Shown piece after piece: positions 20,265 to 30,130 of a stretch of 64,000 nt of DNA. The notes beneath the pieces were generated by a model. The model searched no databases and was not told where the DNA came from. It worked only from the letters and a program-made list of their open reading frames with translations. The DNA is taken from NCBI RefSeq assembly GCF_023806125.1, contig NZ_JAMSKT010000001.1, positions 212,456 to 276,455 on the forward strand, in the 5' to 3' direction. The first letter of the stretch is position 1, and each line of letters opens with the position of its first letter. This DNA is from Clostridium caldaquaticum. Its GTDB lineage: Bacteria; Bacillota; Clostridia; Clostridiales; Clostridiaceae. The translations under genes and the position numbers were made by a program.

Positions 20265-20307
20265 AAAGCTATTACTACATGAAAAGTCATATAGTAATAG
20301 CTTTTTT
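20262..20307. terminator. Bidirectional terminator between hsp18 and carB
   Basis: A perfect 16-bp stem (20262-20277 with 20292-20307) with A/T runs at both ends, so it is functional from both strands. Confidence 0.88.
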
Positions 20308-20311
20308 ATAT

Positions 20312-23300
20312 TTATCTTATATTATACACCTTCATACTGTAAGTTGAATTAACATTATCATACTTCCTGCATACTTCCACTAAAGCTTTTAAGGTATCTA
20401 AGGCTGTAATAACTTCTATATTCTTTTCAATTGCTGTTCTTCTTATTACAAAACCGTCTCTATGAGAATCATTACCCTTTGTTGGAGTGTTTACAACTAA
20501 ATCTACTTCATTATTTTTAATTACATCTAATATATTCGGCTCTTCTTCCTTTATCTTGTTTACCTCTCTAACCTCAAAACCTTCATCCTTTAATAATTTA
20601 GCAGTTCCTCTTGTAGCTATAAAACTGTAGCCTAAGTCTTTGAAATCTTTTGCTAAACCTATAAATTCTTTTTTATCATGATTGTTTACTGTTACAAGCA
20701 CATTTCCAGTCTTCTTTTTAAGCATCATTCCTGCTGCCACAAAACCTTTATAAAGTGCTTCATGTACATCCCTTCCAAGTCCAAGCACCTCTCCCGTAGA
20801 CTTCATCTCAGGTCCTAAGGAAACTTCAACTCTTGGGAGTTTTTGTGTTGAAAATACTGGAACCTTCACTGCTACAAGACTTGGCTCTTTGTATATATCA
20901 ATTCCGTAGCCTAAGTCTTCAAGCTTTTGTCCAAGCATAACCTTTGTTGCAAGTTCTACAATCGGCACGCCGCTTACTTTGCTTATATATGGTACTGTTC
21001 TACTGGCTCTTGGGTTTACCTCTATTACATAAAGCTCTCCATTAAATTCTATAAACTGAATGTTTATCATACCTTTAATACCTATTTTAAATGCCAGCTT
21101 CTTAGTGTAATCAAGCACTTTATCCTTTATAGCCTTTGAAACATTCTGTGTTGGATATATAGTTATGCTGTCTCCAGAGTGAACCCCAGCTCGTTCTAAA
21201 TGTTCCATAACTCCTGGTATTAGCACATTTTCTCCATCACAAATAGCATCTACTTCAAGTTCTCTTCCCATAAGGTATTTATCAATAAGCACAGGGTTTT
21301 TCTTATCCTTAGCAAAAGCATTTTCAAGATAATACTTAAGCTCTTTTTCACCATAGGTTATTTCCATACCCTGTCCTCCAAGCACATAGGAAGGTCTTAC
21401 AAGTACAGGATAGCCCAAGCTTTCAGCTTGCTTTAAGCCTTCCTCAGCATTCCACACAGCCTTTCCCTTTGGCCTTGCTATATCAAGCTTTTCAAGTATT
21501 GCATCAAATTTTTCCCTATCTTCTGCTGCATCTATCTGCTCAGAGCTTGTTCCAAGGATATAAATTTCCTTTTCCTTTAAAAACTTAGCAAGCTTTATGG
21601 CTGTTTGACCTCCAAACTGAAGGATTACACCATAAGGTTTTTCCTTATCAATTATGCTTAGTACATCTTCCTCTGTAAGAGGCTCAAAATAAAGCTTGTC
21701 GGATATATCAAAATCTGTACTTACTGTTTCAGGGTTGTTGTTTATTATTATAGTTTCAATGCCCATTTTTCTTAAAGCCTTAACCGCATGAACTGATGCA
21801 TAGTCAAACTCTATTCCCTGACCAATTCTTATTGGACCTGAACCAATAACTACAACCTTTCTTCTATCGCTTACCTCAACCTCATCATAAACATCGTAGG
21901 TTGAATAGTAGTATGGAGATAATGCTTCAAATTCTCCAGCACAAGTATCTACCATTTTATAAACAGGATTTATATTCCACTTCATTCGGAGACTGTAAAC
22001 TTCATTAGGGCTGACTCTAAGAAGACTTCCTATTCCCTTATCTGAAAAGCCCATTCTCTTTAAGTCATAAAGATAATCTCTTTCTATTTCATCTATAGTT
22101 AAGTTTTTAAGTTCTTCTTCTTTCTCTACTATATTTTTTATCTTTCTTACAAAGAAGATATCTATTCCTGTTATTTGTGATATCATCTCAAGCCTGTAAT
22201 CTCTTCTTATCATTTCAGCAAGAGCAAATATTCTTTCATCATCTGGTTCTATTACCCTTTGCTTTAATTCCTCAAGGCTTAATTTTTTCATAGCTTTGTG
22301 CTCTAAAGTGTATAAGCCAAGCTCTAGTGAACGAATTCCCTTTAAAAAGGCCGCTTCAAAACTGCTGCCTATAGCCATTACTTCTCCTGTAGCCATCATC
22401 TTTGTCCCTAACTGTCTTTCCGCTCCATAGAACTTGTCAAAAGGCCACTTTGGTATTTTAACTACTATATAATCAAGGGAAGGCTCAAAGCAGGCAAAGG
22501 TTTTTTGTGTAACCGCATTTTTTATCTCATGAAGACCATATCCTAATGCTATTTTAGCTGCCACCTTTGCTATTGGGTATCCCGTAGCCTTTGAAGCAAG
22601 AGCTGAAGAACGGCTTACTCTTGGGTTTATCTCTATTACAGCATATTCAAAGCTGTCAGGATTTAGAGCAAACTGTACATTACAACCTCCTTCAATACCT
22701 ATATGATTTATAATATCTATAGCTGCAGTTCGGAGCATTTGGTATTCTCTATCGGATAAAGTCTGGCTTGGAGCCACAACTATACTGTCCCCCGTATGAA
22801 TTCCTACAGGATCTACATTTTCCATGTTGCACACAGTTATACAGTTGCCGAAGCTGTCTCTCATAACTTCATACTCAATTTCCTTCCAGCCTTTAACGCT
22901 CTTTTCTATGAGTACCTGTCCTATAGCACTTAAACTAAGCCCTTGTGCCAGTATCTCCTCAAGTTCTTCTTCGTTTTCTGCTATACCGCCACCAGTTCCT
23001 CCAAGGGTATAAGCCGGTCTTACTATAACAGGATAACCTATCTTTCTGCTGAAGGCCTTACCGCTTTCCATATCAGTAATTATTTCGCTTTCAATGCACG
23101 GCTGCCCTATTTTCTCCATTTCTGCTCTAAATAGTTCTCTATCTTCACCTTTTTTAATAGACTCTATAGAAGTTCCAATTACTCTCACATTATATTTTTC
23201 AAGTATTCCGCTGTCATAAAGCTCTACTGCAAGATTTAATCCTGTCTGCCCCCCCATTCCTGCAATAATGCTGTCTGGCCTTTCCTTAGCAATTACCTTT

Positions 23301-23524
23301 TCAACAAATTCCAAAGTAAGAGGCTCTATATAAATCTTATGAGCTGTTTCCTTATCCGTCATAATTGTAGCCGGATTGCTGTTTATAAGAACAACTTCTA
23401 TTCCTTCTTCTTTTAGTGCTTCGCAGGCTTGAGTTCCTGAATAGTCAAACTCAGCTGCCTGACCTATAACTATAGGACCCGATCCTATAACTAGAACTTT
23501 TTTTATATCATTATTTTTCGGCAT
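20312..23524 (-). CDS. carB: Carbamoyl-phosphate synthase large subunit
   Basis: 1,070 residues, the usual length. It joins bicarbonate, ammonia and two ATP into carbamoyl phosphate for pyrimidine and arginine synthesis. Two homologous ATP-grasp halves are clear: each opens with V-x-V-I-G-S-G-P-I (residues 11-19 and about 559), and each has an E-I-N-P-R / E-V-N-P-R metal site. The C-terminal MGS-like regulatory domain starts near residue 935. GAAGGGAG precedes the ATG. It lies 20 bp behind carA, in one operon. Confidence 0.97.
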   Translation of the reverse strand: MPKNNDIKKVLVIGSGPIVIGQAAEFDYSGTQACEALKEEGIEVVLINSNPATIMTDKETAHKIYIEPLTLEFVEKVIAKERPDSIIAGMGGQTGLNLAVELYDSGILEKYNVRVIGTSIESIKKGEDRELFRAEMEKIGQPCIESEIITDMESGKAFSRKIGYPVIVRPAYTLGGTGGGIAENEEELEEILAQGLSLSAIGQVLIEKSVKGWKEIEYEVMRDSFGNCITVCNMENVDPVGIHTGDSIVVAPSQTLSDREYQMLRTAAIDIINHIGIEGGCNVQFALNPDSFEYAVIEINPRVSRSSALASKATGYPIAKVAAKIALGYGLHEIKNAVTQKTFACFEPSLDYIVVKIPKWPFDKFYGAERQLGTKMMATGEVMAIGSSFEAAFLKGIRSLELGLYTLEHKAMKKLSLEELKQRVIEPDDERIFALAEMIRRDYRLEMISQITGIDIFFVRKIKNIVEKEEELKNLTIDEIERDYLYDLKRMGFSDKGIGSLLRVSPNEVYSLRMKWNINPVYKMVDTCAGEFEALSPYYYSTYDVYDEVEVSDRRKVVVIGSGPIRIGQGIEFDYASVHAVKALRKMGIETIIINNNPETVSTDFDISDKLYFEPLTEEDVLSIIDKEKPYGVILQFGGQTAIKLAKFLKEKEIYILGTSSEQIDAAEDREKFDAILEKLDIARPKGKAVWNAEEGLKQAESLGYPVLVRPSYVLGGQGMEITYGEKELKYYLENAFAKDKKNPVLIDKYLMGRELEVDAICDGENVLIPGVMEHLERAGVHSGDSITIYPTQNVSKAIKDKVLDYTKKLAFKIGIKGMINIQFIEFNGELYVIEVNPRASRTVPYISKVSGVPIVELATKVMLGQKLEDLGYGIDIYKEPSLVAVKVPVFSTQKLPRVEVSLGPEMKSTGEVLGLGRDVHEALYKGFVAAGMMLKKKTGNVLVTVNNHDKKEFIGLAKDFKDLGYSFIATRGTAKLLKDEGFEVREVNKIKEEEPNILDVIKNNEVDLVVNTPTKGNDSHRDGFVIRRTAIEKNIEVITALDTLKALVEVCRKYDNVNSTYSMKVYNIR

Positions 23525-23544
23525 ACTATATTCTCCCTTCTCTC

Positions 23545-24588
23545 TTACAGTGCTAAAAACTCGTCAAAAATGTAATCTGCATCTTCTGGACCAGGGCAGG
23601 CCTCTGGATGGTACTGAACGCTAAATATTGGTAAAGTTTTATGTCTCATACCTTCCACAGTATTATCATTCATATTTACATGAGTTACCTTAACATCCTG
23701 AGGAAGCTCTTTTACATAATAGCCATGGTTTTGAGAAGTTATATAAACTCTATTTCTTTCAATATCCATAACAGGATGATTACAGCCTCTGTGCCCAAAT
23801 TTCAGTTTTGCTGTTTTTCCTCCAAGAGCCAAGGCTAAAAGCTGATGTCCAAGACAAATTCCTGCTATAGGTTTTCTGCCTATAAACTCTCTTATATTTT
23901 CTATAACTTTAGGCAAATCTTCCGGGTCTCCAGGACCATTAGACAAGAATATAATATCAGGATTAACCTTTAATATTTCTTCATAAGAGGTGTCTGCCGG
24001 GAATATAGTTAATTTGCAGCCCCTTCTTTCAAAAGAGCGTAATATGTTTGATTTTATTCCAAAATCCATTACTGCAATATGCTTACCTTTACCAGGTATT
24101 TCATATACCTTATCAGTTGTTACATTCATTACTGCTTCTTTATTACTGAAATCTTCAAGTTTTTTCTTAATATAGCCTTCACTTAATTCTTCAGTAGTTA
24201 TTATGCCTTTCATAGTACCATTGTTTCTAAGTACTTTTGTAAGAGCTCTTGTATCAATGCCTTCTAAACCCATTATCTTATGATGCTTTAAATAATCTTT
24301 TAGTTTAATCTCACATCTAAAATTATTTGGATACTCACAAGCTTCTTTTACTATAAAACCCCTGACCTTTGGGCCATCTGATTCTCCATCCTCCAGGTTA
24401 AGACCATAATTACCTATAAGAGGATAAGTCATAGTTACAATCTGTCCATAATAGGAAGGGTCTGTTAATACTTGCTGATATCCTGCCATTCCTGTGTTAA
24501 AAACTACTTCTCCTACAGTTTCTTCTAAATATCCAAAAGCTCTTCCGCTAAAAATCATTCCATTTTCCAAGATAAGTTTTGCTTTCAT
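23545..24588 (-). CDS. carA: Carbamoyl-phosphate synthase small subunit
   Basis: 347 residues. I chose the ATG at 24588; the in-frame GTG at 24597 overlaps the GGAG ribosome site. It supplies ammonia from glutamine. The class I glutamine amidotransferase domain holds the catalytic cysteine in [16 protein letters not shown] and the histidine and glutamate in Q-Y-H-P-E-A near the C-terminus. First gene of carAB, behind the PyrR-type leader at 24630-24784. Confidence 0.96.
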   Translation of the reverse strand: MKAKLILENGMIFSGRAFGYLEETVGEVVFNTGMAGYQQVLTDPSYYGQIVTMTYPLIGNYGLNLEDGESDGPKVRGFIVKEACEYPNNFRCEIKLKDYLKHHKIMGLEGIDTRALTKVLRNNGTMKGIITTEELSEGYIKKKLEDFSNKEAVMNVTTDKVYEIPGKGKHIAVMDFGIKSNILRSFERRGCKLTIFPADTSYEEILKVNPDIIFLSNGPGDPEDLPKVIENIREFIGRKPIAGICLGHQLLALALGGKTAKLKFGHRGCNHPVMDIERNRVYITSQNHGYYVKELPQDVKVTHVNMNDNTVEGMRHKTLPIFSVQYHPEACPGPEDADYIFDEFLAL

Positions 24589-24629
24589 ATTTTCCACTCC
24601 AATCTAATTAAAATAAATTACAATTACTA

Positions 24630-24685
24630 AAAATAAAAACGAAAAGGATAACAAAGAGAATATTTACTTCATCTTTGCTATCCTT
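24630..24685 (-). terminator. Attenuator terminator in the carAB leader
   Basis: On the minus strand, a 14-bp stem (24672-24685 with 24644-24657, one G-U pair) is followed by a T-rich run at 24630-24643. It lies between the PyrR-like site and carA, so it would stop transcription before carA when the antiterminator cannot form. Confidence 0.8.
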
Positions 24686-24752
24686 TAAATATGTGAAAAA
24701 CGCTGTTTATCTTTACATTGGAATAATTTTCAGCACAAAAAAACATATTCAT
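24678..24752 (-). CDS. Possible 24-residue leader peptide of carAB
   Basis: An ATG at 24752 with AAGGGGAG about eight bases upstream opens a 24-codon frame that ends in TAG inside the 5' arm of the attenuator stem. The peptide starts MNMFFCAENY. Its placement resembles translation-coupled pyrimidine attenuation leaders, but the purine-rich ribosome site is also where PyrR leader folds lie, so it may be fortuitous. Confidence 0.35.
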   Translation of the reverse strand: MNMFFCAENYSNVKINSVFHIFKG

Positions 24753-24770
24753 TTTATTACTCCCCTTTCT

Positions 24771-24784
24771 GGCCTCACAGGACC
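24771..24784 (-). promoter_or_regulatory. PyrR-binding RNA element (pyrimidine attenuation)
   Basis: The minus-strand sequence GGTCCTGTGAGGCC matches the PyrR binding-loop consensus ARUCCNGNGAGGYU at 12 of 14 positions. The two changes are at opposite ends and replace an A-U pair by G-C, so the stem is kept. With the downstream terminator this indicates UMP/PyrR-controlled attenuation of carAB. No pyrR gene is in the window. Confidence 0.75.
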
Positions 24785-24862
24785 AACTTAAAGTGAACTA
24801 TCATATTTAATTCTAAATAATTTCCGTCTTACTGTCAATATGCTTTAACTCATTAAGTTTAA

Positions 24863-25010
24863 CTATATATAAATAGCTATATCTAAATACTTATTTTCCA
24901 TAGCTACACCGATACCAGCATATTTAATCATTGAGATATCATTGTGTCCATCGCCAAAAGCAATCATTTCTTCCTTTTTATATCTCAAAAAAAATTTAAA
25001 CCCATATACT
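24863..25010 (-). pseudogene. Remnant of a Cof-type HAD phosphatase gene
   Basis: The minus-strand frame reads K-K-E-E-M-I-A-F-G-D-G-H-N-D-I-S-M-I-K-Y-A-G-I-G-V-A-M, the C-terminal motif IV region of Cof-type HAD phosphatases, then stops at 24863. Upstream, an I-E-Y-M-G-like piece lies in another frame, so a frameshift is present. The N-terminal two thirds of the gene are missing. The remnant lies upstream of the carAB leader. Confidence 0.75.
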
Positions 25011-25118
25011 CAATGGAATATTCATTTTTACACTAAAGCTTTAATTAACTCTTGGAATAAAGCTCATAATTTGGGTAAAAATAATATATGGCATATAACT
25101 TAATATAGGAGTGAGACT

Positions 25119-26180
25119 ATGAACTCAAAATTAATATCAATAGTAGTGCCTATGTACTTTGAAGAAAAAGTTGTAGAAGAATGCTACAGAAGACTTACAG
25201 CTGTAGCTATAGAAAACAGCCTTAACTACGAGCTTATATTTGTAAATGACGGCAGTACTGATAAAACCCTTGAGCTTTTAGAAGAAATATCTAAAAAAGA
25301 TATGCATGTTAAAGTTATCAGCTTTTCAAGAAACTTTGGACATCAAATTGCTGTTACCGCAGGTATTGACAAAGCTAAAGGTGATGCAGCAGTTATTATT
25401 GATGCTGACCTTCAGGATCCTCCAGAACTTATACCTGAAATGATCAGGCTTTGGCAGCAAGGTTACGATGTAGTATACGGAAAAAGAAAAAAGCGTGAAG
25501 GAGAAAGATTTTTTAAGCTTGCTACTGCCAAATTATTTTACAGACTCTTTGATAAGCTGTGTAATATAAAAATACCTCTTGATACTGGAGATTTCAGACT
25601 TATAGATAGAAAAGTAATAGAAGCTCTAAAGAAAATGCCTGAGCACAACAGGTTTTTAAGAGGTATGTCCAGCTGGATAGGCTTTAAGCAGATTCCTCTT
25701 GAATATGAACGAAAAGAGCGTTTTGCAGGAGAAACAAAATACCCTTTTAAAAAGATGCTAAAGTTTGCTTTAGATGGAATTTTTTCTTTCTCCTCAAAAC
25801 CTTTAAAATTTGTTGAATATTTAGGTTCTGCTATAATCTTTTTTGCTTTAGCTATGCTTGTATACTATTTTATAAGCTTTACCTCAAGCATAGAAGATGC
25901 AGTTTCTTTACGTTGGTCATTAATTTTAACTGTTATTACTTTTATTGGCGGAATTCAACTGCTTTCTATCGGAATAATTGGAGAATATGTTTCTAGAATT
26001 TACGACGAAAGCAAAGGAAGGCCTCTTTACATAATCGATAAAGAATTAAATATGGATAAAGAACTAGAAAAACCTTTATATTCTTTTAATAGAAAAATAC
26101 ATCTGGATAAAACCATAAGCGGCCGTCTATATTTAATAAGCAGAGAATTAAATAAAGATAAAGAATATGGTGTTAAATAA
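25119..26180 (+). CDS. Membrane glycosyltransferase, GT2 family (GtrB/DPM-like)
   Basis: 353 residues. The N-terminal GT-A domain (about 1-225) has V-P-M-Y-F-E-E near the start, N-D-G-S-T-D near residue 43 and the metal-binding D-A-D-L-Q-D-P-P near 90. Two membrane helices follow (about 235-255 and 265-290), ending in G-E-Y-V-S-R-I-Y. Such enzymes load a sugar onto undecaprenyl phosphate. The tail after about residue 300 is odd: G-R-P-L-Y-I-I-D-K-E-L-N is echoed some 37 residues later by G-R-L-Y-L-I-S-R-E-L-N. GtrA follows 2 bp later, so the pair probably makes and flips one lipid-linked sugar. Confidence 0.9.
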   Translation: MNSKLISIVVPMYFEEKVVEECYRRLTAVAIENSLNYELIFVNDGSTDKTLELLEEISKKDMHVKVISFSRNFGHQIAVTAGIDKAKGDAAVIIDADLQDPPELIPEMIRLWQQGYDVVYGKRKKREGERFFKLATAKLFYRLFDKLCNIKIPLDTGDFRLIDRKVIEALKKMPEHNRFLRGMSSWIGFKQIPLEYERKERFAGETKYPFKKMLKFALDGIFSFSSKPLKFVEYLGSAIIFFALAMLVYYFISFTSSIEDAVSLRWSLILTVITFIGGIQLLSIGIIGEYVSRIYDESKGRPLYIIDKELNMDKELEKPLYSFNRKIHLDKTISGRLYLISRELNKDKEYGVK

Positions 26181-26182
26181 AA

Positions 26183-26569
26183 ATGATTAAACTACTTAAG
26201 TTTTTAATAGTAGGCGGTATTAATACCTTAATTTCTCTATTAGTTTTTTATATACTAAATAAAATCCTGGCAGTCAATTATTTTATAAGTTCAGCTTGTG
26301 GATACATCTGCGGCATGTTTAATAGTTATATATTAAATAAAAAGTGGACCTTTGAAGACAGCGATAATAATATATTGTCTCAATTTATCAAGTTTGCTGC
26401 TATAAACGGAATATCCTTATTAATAAATTTGTTTGCTATGTACATATTAATTGATAAGTTGTATATAGACAGCTTTATTGCTCAGATTTTTGCTACGGTT
26501 TTCTCTACTGCTTCAAATTATATAGGAAGCAGAGTTTTAGTATTTAAAAAACTAAAAATAGAAAGTTAA
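26183..26569 (+). CDS. GtrA family membrane protein (probable lipid-sugar flippase)
   Basis: 128 residues, four predicted membrane helices. Family markers: L-K-F-L-I-V-G-G-I-N-T-L at the start and S-Y-I-L-N-K-K-W-T-F in the first loop. GtrA proteins are thought to flip undecaprenyl-phosphate sugars made by a partner GT2 enzyme, here the adjacent upstream gene. The spacing is two bases, so translation is likely coupled. Confidence 0.9.
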   Translation: MIKLLKFLIVGGINTLISLLVFYILNKILAVNYFISSACGYICGMFNSYILNKKWTFEDSDNNILSQFIKFAAINGISLLINLFAMYILIDKLYIDSFIAQIFATVFSTASNYIGSRVLVFKKLKIES

Positions 26570-26570
26570 T

Positions 26571-26602
26571 ACTAAAAAGCATGGTTTCCCATGCTTTTTA
26601 GT
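26571..26602. terminator. Bidirectional terminator
   Basis: A perfect stem of 13 bp or more (26572-26584 with 26589-26601) with a 4-base loop and A/T flanks, between gtrA and the convergent amidase gene. Confidence 0.85.
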
Positions 26603-27707
26603 AGTGAACTCTTACTAACCAGAATTTTATCTTTTTATTGCTCCAACCTAGGTCCCAGGGAACCTTGTTTCTATCTGTGTTATGACAAGTTACTAAAGAA
26701 TATCCTCTTGAATCTGCTCCTGTTACTGTTGAAATATGAGTAATATCACCTTTTTTTTCATAAGCTACAAAATCTCCTGGCAGAAGTTTGTAGGAAGCTT
26801 TATATACTTTTTCATAACTTCCATATGCAATTACTGAAGCTCTTCCGCTGCCTACCATATAATGTGTAAATTTATCTGCATTTACCCAAGGCCCTGTAGC
26901 TCCTTTTCCATCATAGTTCCAAGCTCCAGTTTTTCTAAATTTTCCTCCCTCAAAAAGAATCTGCGAAGCAAAATTTGCACAATCCCCACCTTGAGGGTTA
27001 TAATCTCTGTATTTTTTATTATATTTAAAGCCATATTGCTCCTCGCTAGCAGCTCCGCAGTATTTTTCTGCATACTCCACAGCCTTTATTCTTCTTTCAT
27101 TTAGGTTTGGAAAATCTCTTGCTGGCTGAGATAAAATATACTGCTTTATATCATCAGCCTTTATGTTATCTAGGTTTAAAGAATCCGCAAAAGGATCTGT
27201 ATACCACTCTTTTGTAATTATCCATAATCCATCTTTATTCTCAAGATTCATATTATGATAGGTTCCAATCCTGGAACTATTTATCTCTTGTTGGTTTTCA
27301 TAGACATATTTATATTCCGTAGAACACAATAAATTTACTGAATATTTGCCATTCCCCCCTGTAATTCTTCTAACAACTACTTTAGGATTTATCTCTTTAA
27401 ACTTAACTCCCTGCTTTTCTGCCCAGTTATGAAGATACTTTACTTTTCTTTGTTCATATTCAAAAGCCCAAGTTCCATATTTAGTATTCGTATCATAAAT
27501 AGATTCAATCATTTCTAAATCCTGACTTAAAATTGCATTATTTCTAGCTTGAAAGATATGTTCTATAGCTTTTGTAACCTCTTCCTTTTCATTATTACCT
27601 TCAGCTAAAACATTAATTTCATACATATTTATTAATAATAATGCAATAACTATCGCAGTCAGTTTTATAAAGCTTACTTTAACTTTTCTTTTGATGGAAA
27701 AGGTCAT
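26598..27707 (-). CDS. Secreted amidase-domain (Amidase_6) protein
   Basis: 369 residues. The ATG at 27707 follows AGGAGTG; the GTG at 27716 overlaps that site. A signal peptide (K-R-K-V-K-V then a hydrophobic stretch ending near residue 35) directs export. The C-terminal half is an Amidase_6 domain: G-D-C-A-N-F-A-S-Q-I carries the likely catalytic cysteine, T-H-I-S-T-V-T-G the histidine, and T-C-H-N-T-D-R a final motif. A cell-wall or sporulation role is common for the family; the substrate is unknown. The middle region (about 45-170) resembles no domain I know. Confidence 0.8.
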   Translation of the reverse strand: MTFSIKRKVKVSFIKLTAIVIALLLINMYEINVLAEGNNEKEEVTKAIEHIFQARNNAILSQDLEMIESIYDTNTKYGTWAFEYEQRKVKYLHNWAEKQGVKFKEINPKVVVRRITGGNGKYSVNLLCSTEYKYVYENQQEINSSRIGTYHNMNLENKDGLWIITKEWYTDPFADSLNLDNIKADDIKQYILSQPARDFPNLNERRIKAVEYAEKYCGAASEEQYGFKYNKKYRDYNPQGGDCANFASQILFEGGKFRKTGAWNYDGKGATGPWVNADKFTHYMVGSGRASVIAYGSYEKVYKASYKLLPGDFVAYEKKGDITHISTVTGADSRGYSLVTCHNTDRNKVPWDLGWSNKKIKFWLVRVHY

Positions 27708-27814
27708 ATACAGCACTCCTCTACTTTGAGAAATAGATTTACATATTTTTATTATTCCCTAGTTTAAATAAAACTGACCTGTGAATTTCGTCCAATATTA
27801 TATTGTTTAACCAA

Positions 27815-28744
27815 TTAATTAAAAGCTTTATCGATTTTTTCAATAATTGACTTTACAGAAAGTTCTTCAATAGGTGCACCGCTGTACCATTTATTATTAT
27901 TGTTATTATCTCCAAAAAACTTAGCTTTTAAAATAATTTCTGGTCTATATTCAAAATGAAGAATATCAAAATGATTCCATTTTCCTCCCCAAACAAAATT
28001 ATTTTTCTCAAAAATTTCTACTATATCTTTCGGATAAGATAAAAGTCTTTTTCTTCCCTGTTCTGGTGATGTCCATCTCCAATAATCCCTTTTATCTCTG
28101 GCAAGGTCTATAGTATTACCAAATGCATGAGGACTTAGCCTTCCTGTTCCTGCAATAGTTCTATAGTTATACGTTCCACTTAAAGGATAAACACAAACAC
28201 CTATATCTCTTTTTTGTTTAGCAAGAGGTACAAGCTCTTTCATAACATTTTTAAGCGATTCCGCTGCTTTATTATTACCATTAAATCTGCAGTTTATATA
28301 AGATACGTTAACAAGATTTTTTTCTACTGCCTGCTTAGAACCTCCGTAAACCTCTCTTAAAAGTTCATAAACTCTTATGCGGCCTGGATCAAAGTCTTTC
28401 TCCATTAAATCCGTAACAGGTTTAAGAGGATAAATCTGCTCCATCATATCCTGAAGATCTGGATTATTTAACTTTTGCTCAAAAGTTTTATTTTTTTTAT
28501 CATCGTAAAGTATTTTTTTTCCTGATTTCATAATTAAATATACATTGCCATTATCTTCACGCTTTACATCTACTGCATATTCAGGATAACCTAACATAAG
28601 GCATAACAAATCTCTTTTCATAGTATTAACATAATTAAGTGCTGCTGCTTCCTCTACAGGAGCATTTTTATAAAAAGCTTCAGCATTATATTGATTTGTA
28701 ATAAATGATAAAACGATAATTGTTATAATAATAATTTTTCGCAT
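27815..28744 (-). CDS. Secreted M15-family peptidoglycan peptidase
   Basis: 309 residues with an N-terminal signal peptide (MRKIIIITIIVLSFI...). The C-terminal domain has the M15 zinc signature: S-P-H-A-F-G-N-T-I-D-L-A (His and Asp ligands, about residues 200-211) and the W-N-H-F-D-I-L-H-F-E-Y-R-P-E block (about 254-267). These enzymes cut D-Ala or L-Ala-D-Glu bonds in peptidoglycan. GCAGGTGAAA precedes the ATG. It lies 107 bp upstream of the secreted amidase on the same strand. Confidence 0.85.
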   Translation of the reverse strand: MRKIIIITIIVLSFITNQYNAEAFYKNAPVEEAAALNYVNTMKRDLLCLMLGYPEYAVDVKREDNGNVYLIMKSGKKILYDDKKNKTFEQKLNNPDLQDMMEQIYPLKPVTDLMEKDFDPGRIRVYELLREVYGGSKQAVEKNLVNVSYINCRFNGNNKAAESLKNVMKELVPLAKQKRDIGVCVYPLSGTYNYRTIAGTGRLSPHAFGNTIDLARDKRDYWRWTSPEQGRKRLLSYPKDIVEIFEKNNFVWGGKWNHFDILHFEYRPEIILKAKFFGDNNNNNKWYSGAPIEELSVKSIIEKIDKAFN

Positions 28745-28807
28745 AATTATTTCACCTGCTATAGTATATTTTCACTTTATATACTGACCAAAAATAAAAT
28801 AACTATG

Positions 28808-28842
28808 TAAAAAAACTCACCCAGAACTCTGGATGAGTTTAA
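28808..28842 (-). terminator. Terminator after the small YN-rich gene
   Basis: On the minus strand a stem around C-T-C-A-x-C-C-A-G with one mismatch is followed by a run of T at 28808-28816. Confidence 0.75.
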
Positions 28843-28875
28843 ACTTTAATTAAAATTTTTTAAGCTTGTACATTT

Positions 28876-29118
28876 TTAACATATATCATCCCAATTTCTT
28901 CTAGTATTAATGTTTATAATATTAGTATTGTCACGTCTATTTCCTAAAAGAAAACCTAAGCCAAGTCCTAAAATAGGATTTATTCCCAGCAAAGGAGCTA
29001 ATCCAACTCCTAGTAAATAATTGTTTAAATTATTACCGTAATAGTTTGACCTTCCATAGTACTGATTTTCTGTATCATAAGAATAATCATAGTATCTTCC
29101 ATTGTAGTAATTAGGCAT
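28876..29118 (-). CDS. Small Tyr/Asn-rich protein with hydrophobic Gly/Leu segment
   Basis: 80 residues from the ATG at 29118, which has GAGGAGGG upstream; longer upstream starts lack one. The first 35 residues are full of Tyr, Asn, Arg and Asp. Residues about 38-62 are a Leu/Gly/Pro hydrophobic segment (L-L-G-V-G-L-A-P-L-L-G-I-N-P-I-L-G-L-G-L), followed by a polar tail. The composition resembles small spore-coat proteins, but I recognise no family. It is monocistronic. Confidence 0.6.
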   Translation of the reverse strand: MPNYYNGRYYDYSYDTENQYYGRSNYYGNNLNNYLLGVGLAPLLGINPILGLGLGFLLGNRRDNTNIININTRRNWDDIC

Positions 29119-29326
29119 TATATTTCCCTCCTCTCCTGTGTTTCTTAAGAGAACATAAAAATTATCAATCTTTATGCCTCCTATATATTTTTGATATATA
29201 TTATTCACACTTATGATATTTGGTGCATTATTAAAGAAACTTATAAAATTTTTGTAAGTTAAAAAATATATTTAAAATAGTGTATAATAATATGTATATA
29301 AAATTATAAAACGGAGGAGGGGTTTG

Positions 29327-30094
29327 ATGTTATTTGATAGTCATATTCATACAGAATTTTCAACTGATTCAAAAATGTGGATAAGTGAAGCCATAGAAAA
29401 AGCTGAAGAATTAAATATTGGACTTATACTTACAGAACATATGGATATTAATTATCCTGAAAAAGACAGTTTTATTTTTAGTCCTGAGGAATATTTTAAA
29501 GAGTATGAAAAATATAAAAGCAATAAGCTGCTTCTTGGAATCGAATTAGGAATGCAGCCAAACTGTGTTCTTGAAGGTAAAAAAATTATTGAAAAATACC
29601 CTTTTGACTACGTGCTTGGCTCCATTCATTTAGTAGACGGAATTGATATTTATTTAGAAAATTATTATAAAGGAAGAAGTAAAAAAGAAACCTTTGAAAT
29701 GTATTTTAAATTCATGCTGGACTGCTTAAATGCCTACACCTTTATAGATTCTCTTGCTCATATAGATTATATTTCACGATATGCAAGGTATGATGACAGT
29801 GAGCTTATTTACGAAGACTTTTATGAATATATAGATGAAATACTAAAAACAGCAGTTCAAAAAAATATAGCTCTTGAAATAAATACTAGAAGGTTCGAAA
29901 GTAATAAAAGCATTAGAAATGTTCAAAAAATATATAAAAGATTTTATGAGCTTGGCGGCAGAATAGTTACTTTAGGCTCAGACTCTCATCAAAAAGGGCA
30001 GATTGGGTATAAATTAGATATTGCAAAGGATATGGCAGACAGTTGTGGTCTTAAAGCTGTTTATTATAAAAATCGTAAACCAGAATATATTTAA
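29327..30094 (+). CDS. PHP-domain phosphatase, histidinol-phosphatase-like
   Basis: 255 residues from the ATG at 29327, with GGAGGAGGGG upstream. PHP metal motifs in order: D-S-H-I-H-T (3-8), T-E-H-M-D, G-I-E-L-G, S-I-H-L, A-H-I-D-Y-I-S-R, E-I-N-T-R and S-D-S-H-Q near the C-terminus. The set and length match HisK/HisJ-type histidinol-phosphate phosphatases, which perform the penultimate step of histidine synthesis. No other his biosynthesis gene is near, so another phosphoester substrate is possible. Confidence 0.85.
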   Translation: MLFDSHIHTEFSTDSKMWISEAIEKAEELNIGLILTEHMDINYPEKDSFIFSPEEYFKEYEKYKSNKLLLGIELGMQPNCVLEGKKIIEKYPFDYVLGSIHLVDGIDIYLENYYKGRSKKETFEMYFKFMLDCLNAYTFIDSLAHIDYISRYARYDDSELIYEDFYEYIDEILKTAVQKNIALEINTRRFESNKSIRNVQKIYKRFYELGGRIVTLGSDSHQKGQIGYKLDIAKDMADSCGLKAVYYKNRKPEYI

Positions 30095-30100
30095 AATTTA

Positions 30101-30130
30101 AGGGCAGTCTAATAACTGCCCTGCTTTTAT
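30101..30130 (+). terminator. Terminator after the PHP phosphatase gene
   Basis: An 8-bp stem (30101-30108 with 30115-30122), a 6-base loop and a T-rich end. It may also serve the convergent hemolysin III gene. Confidence 0.75.
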
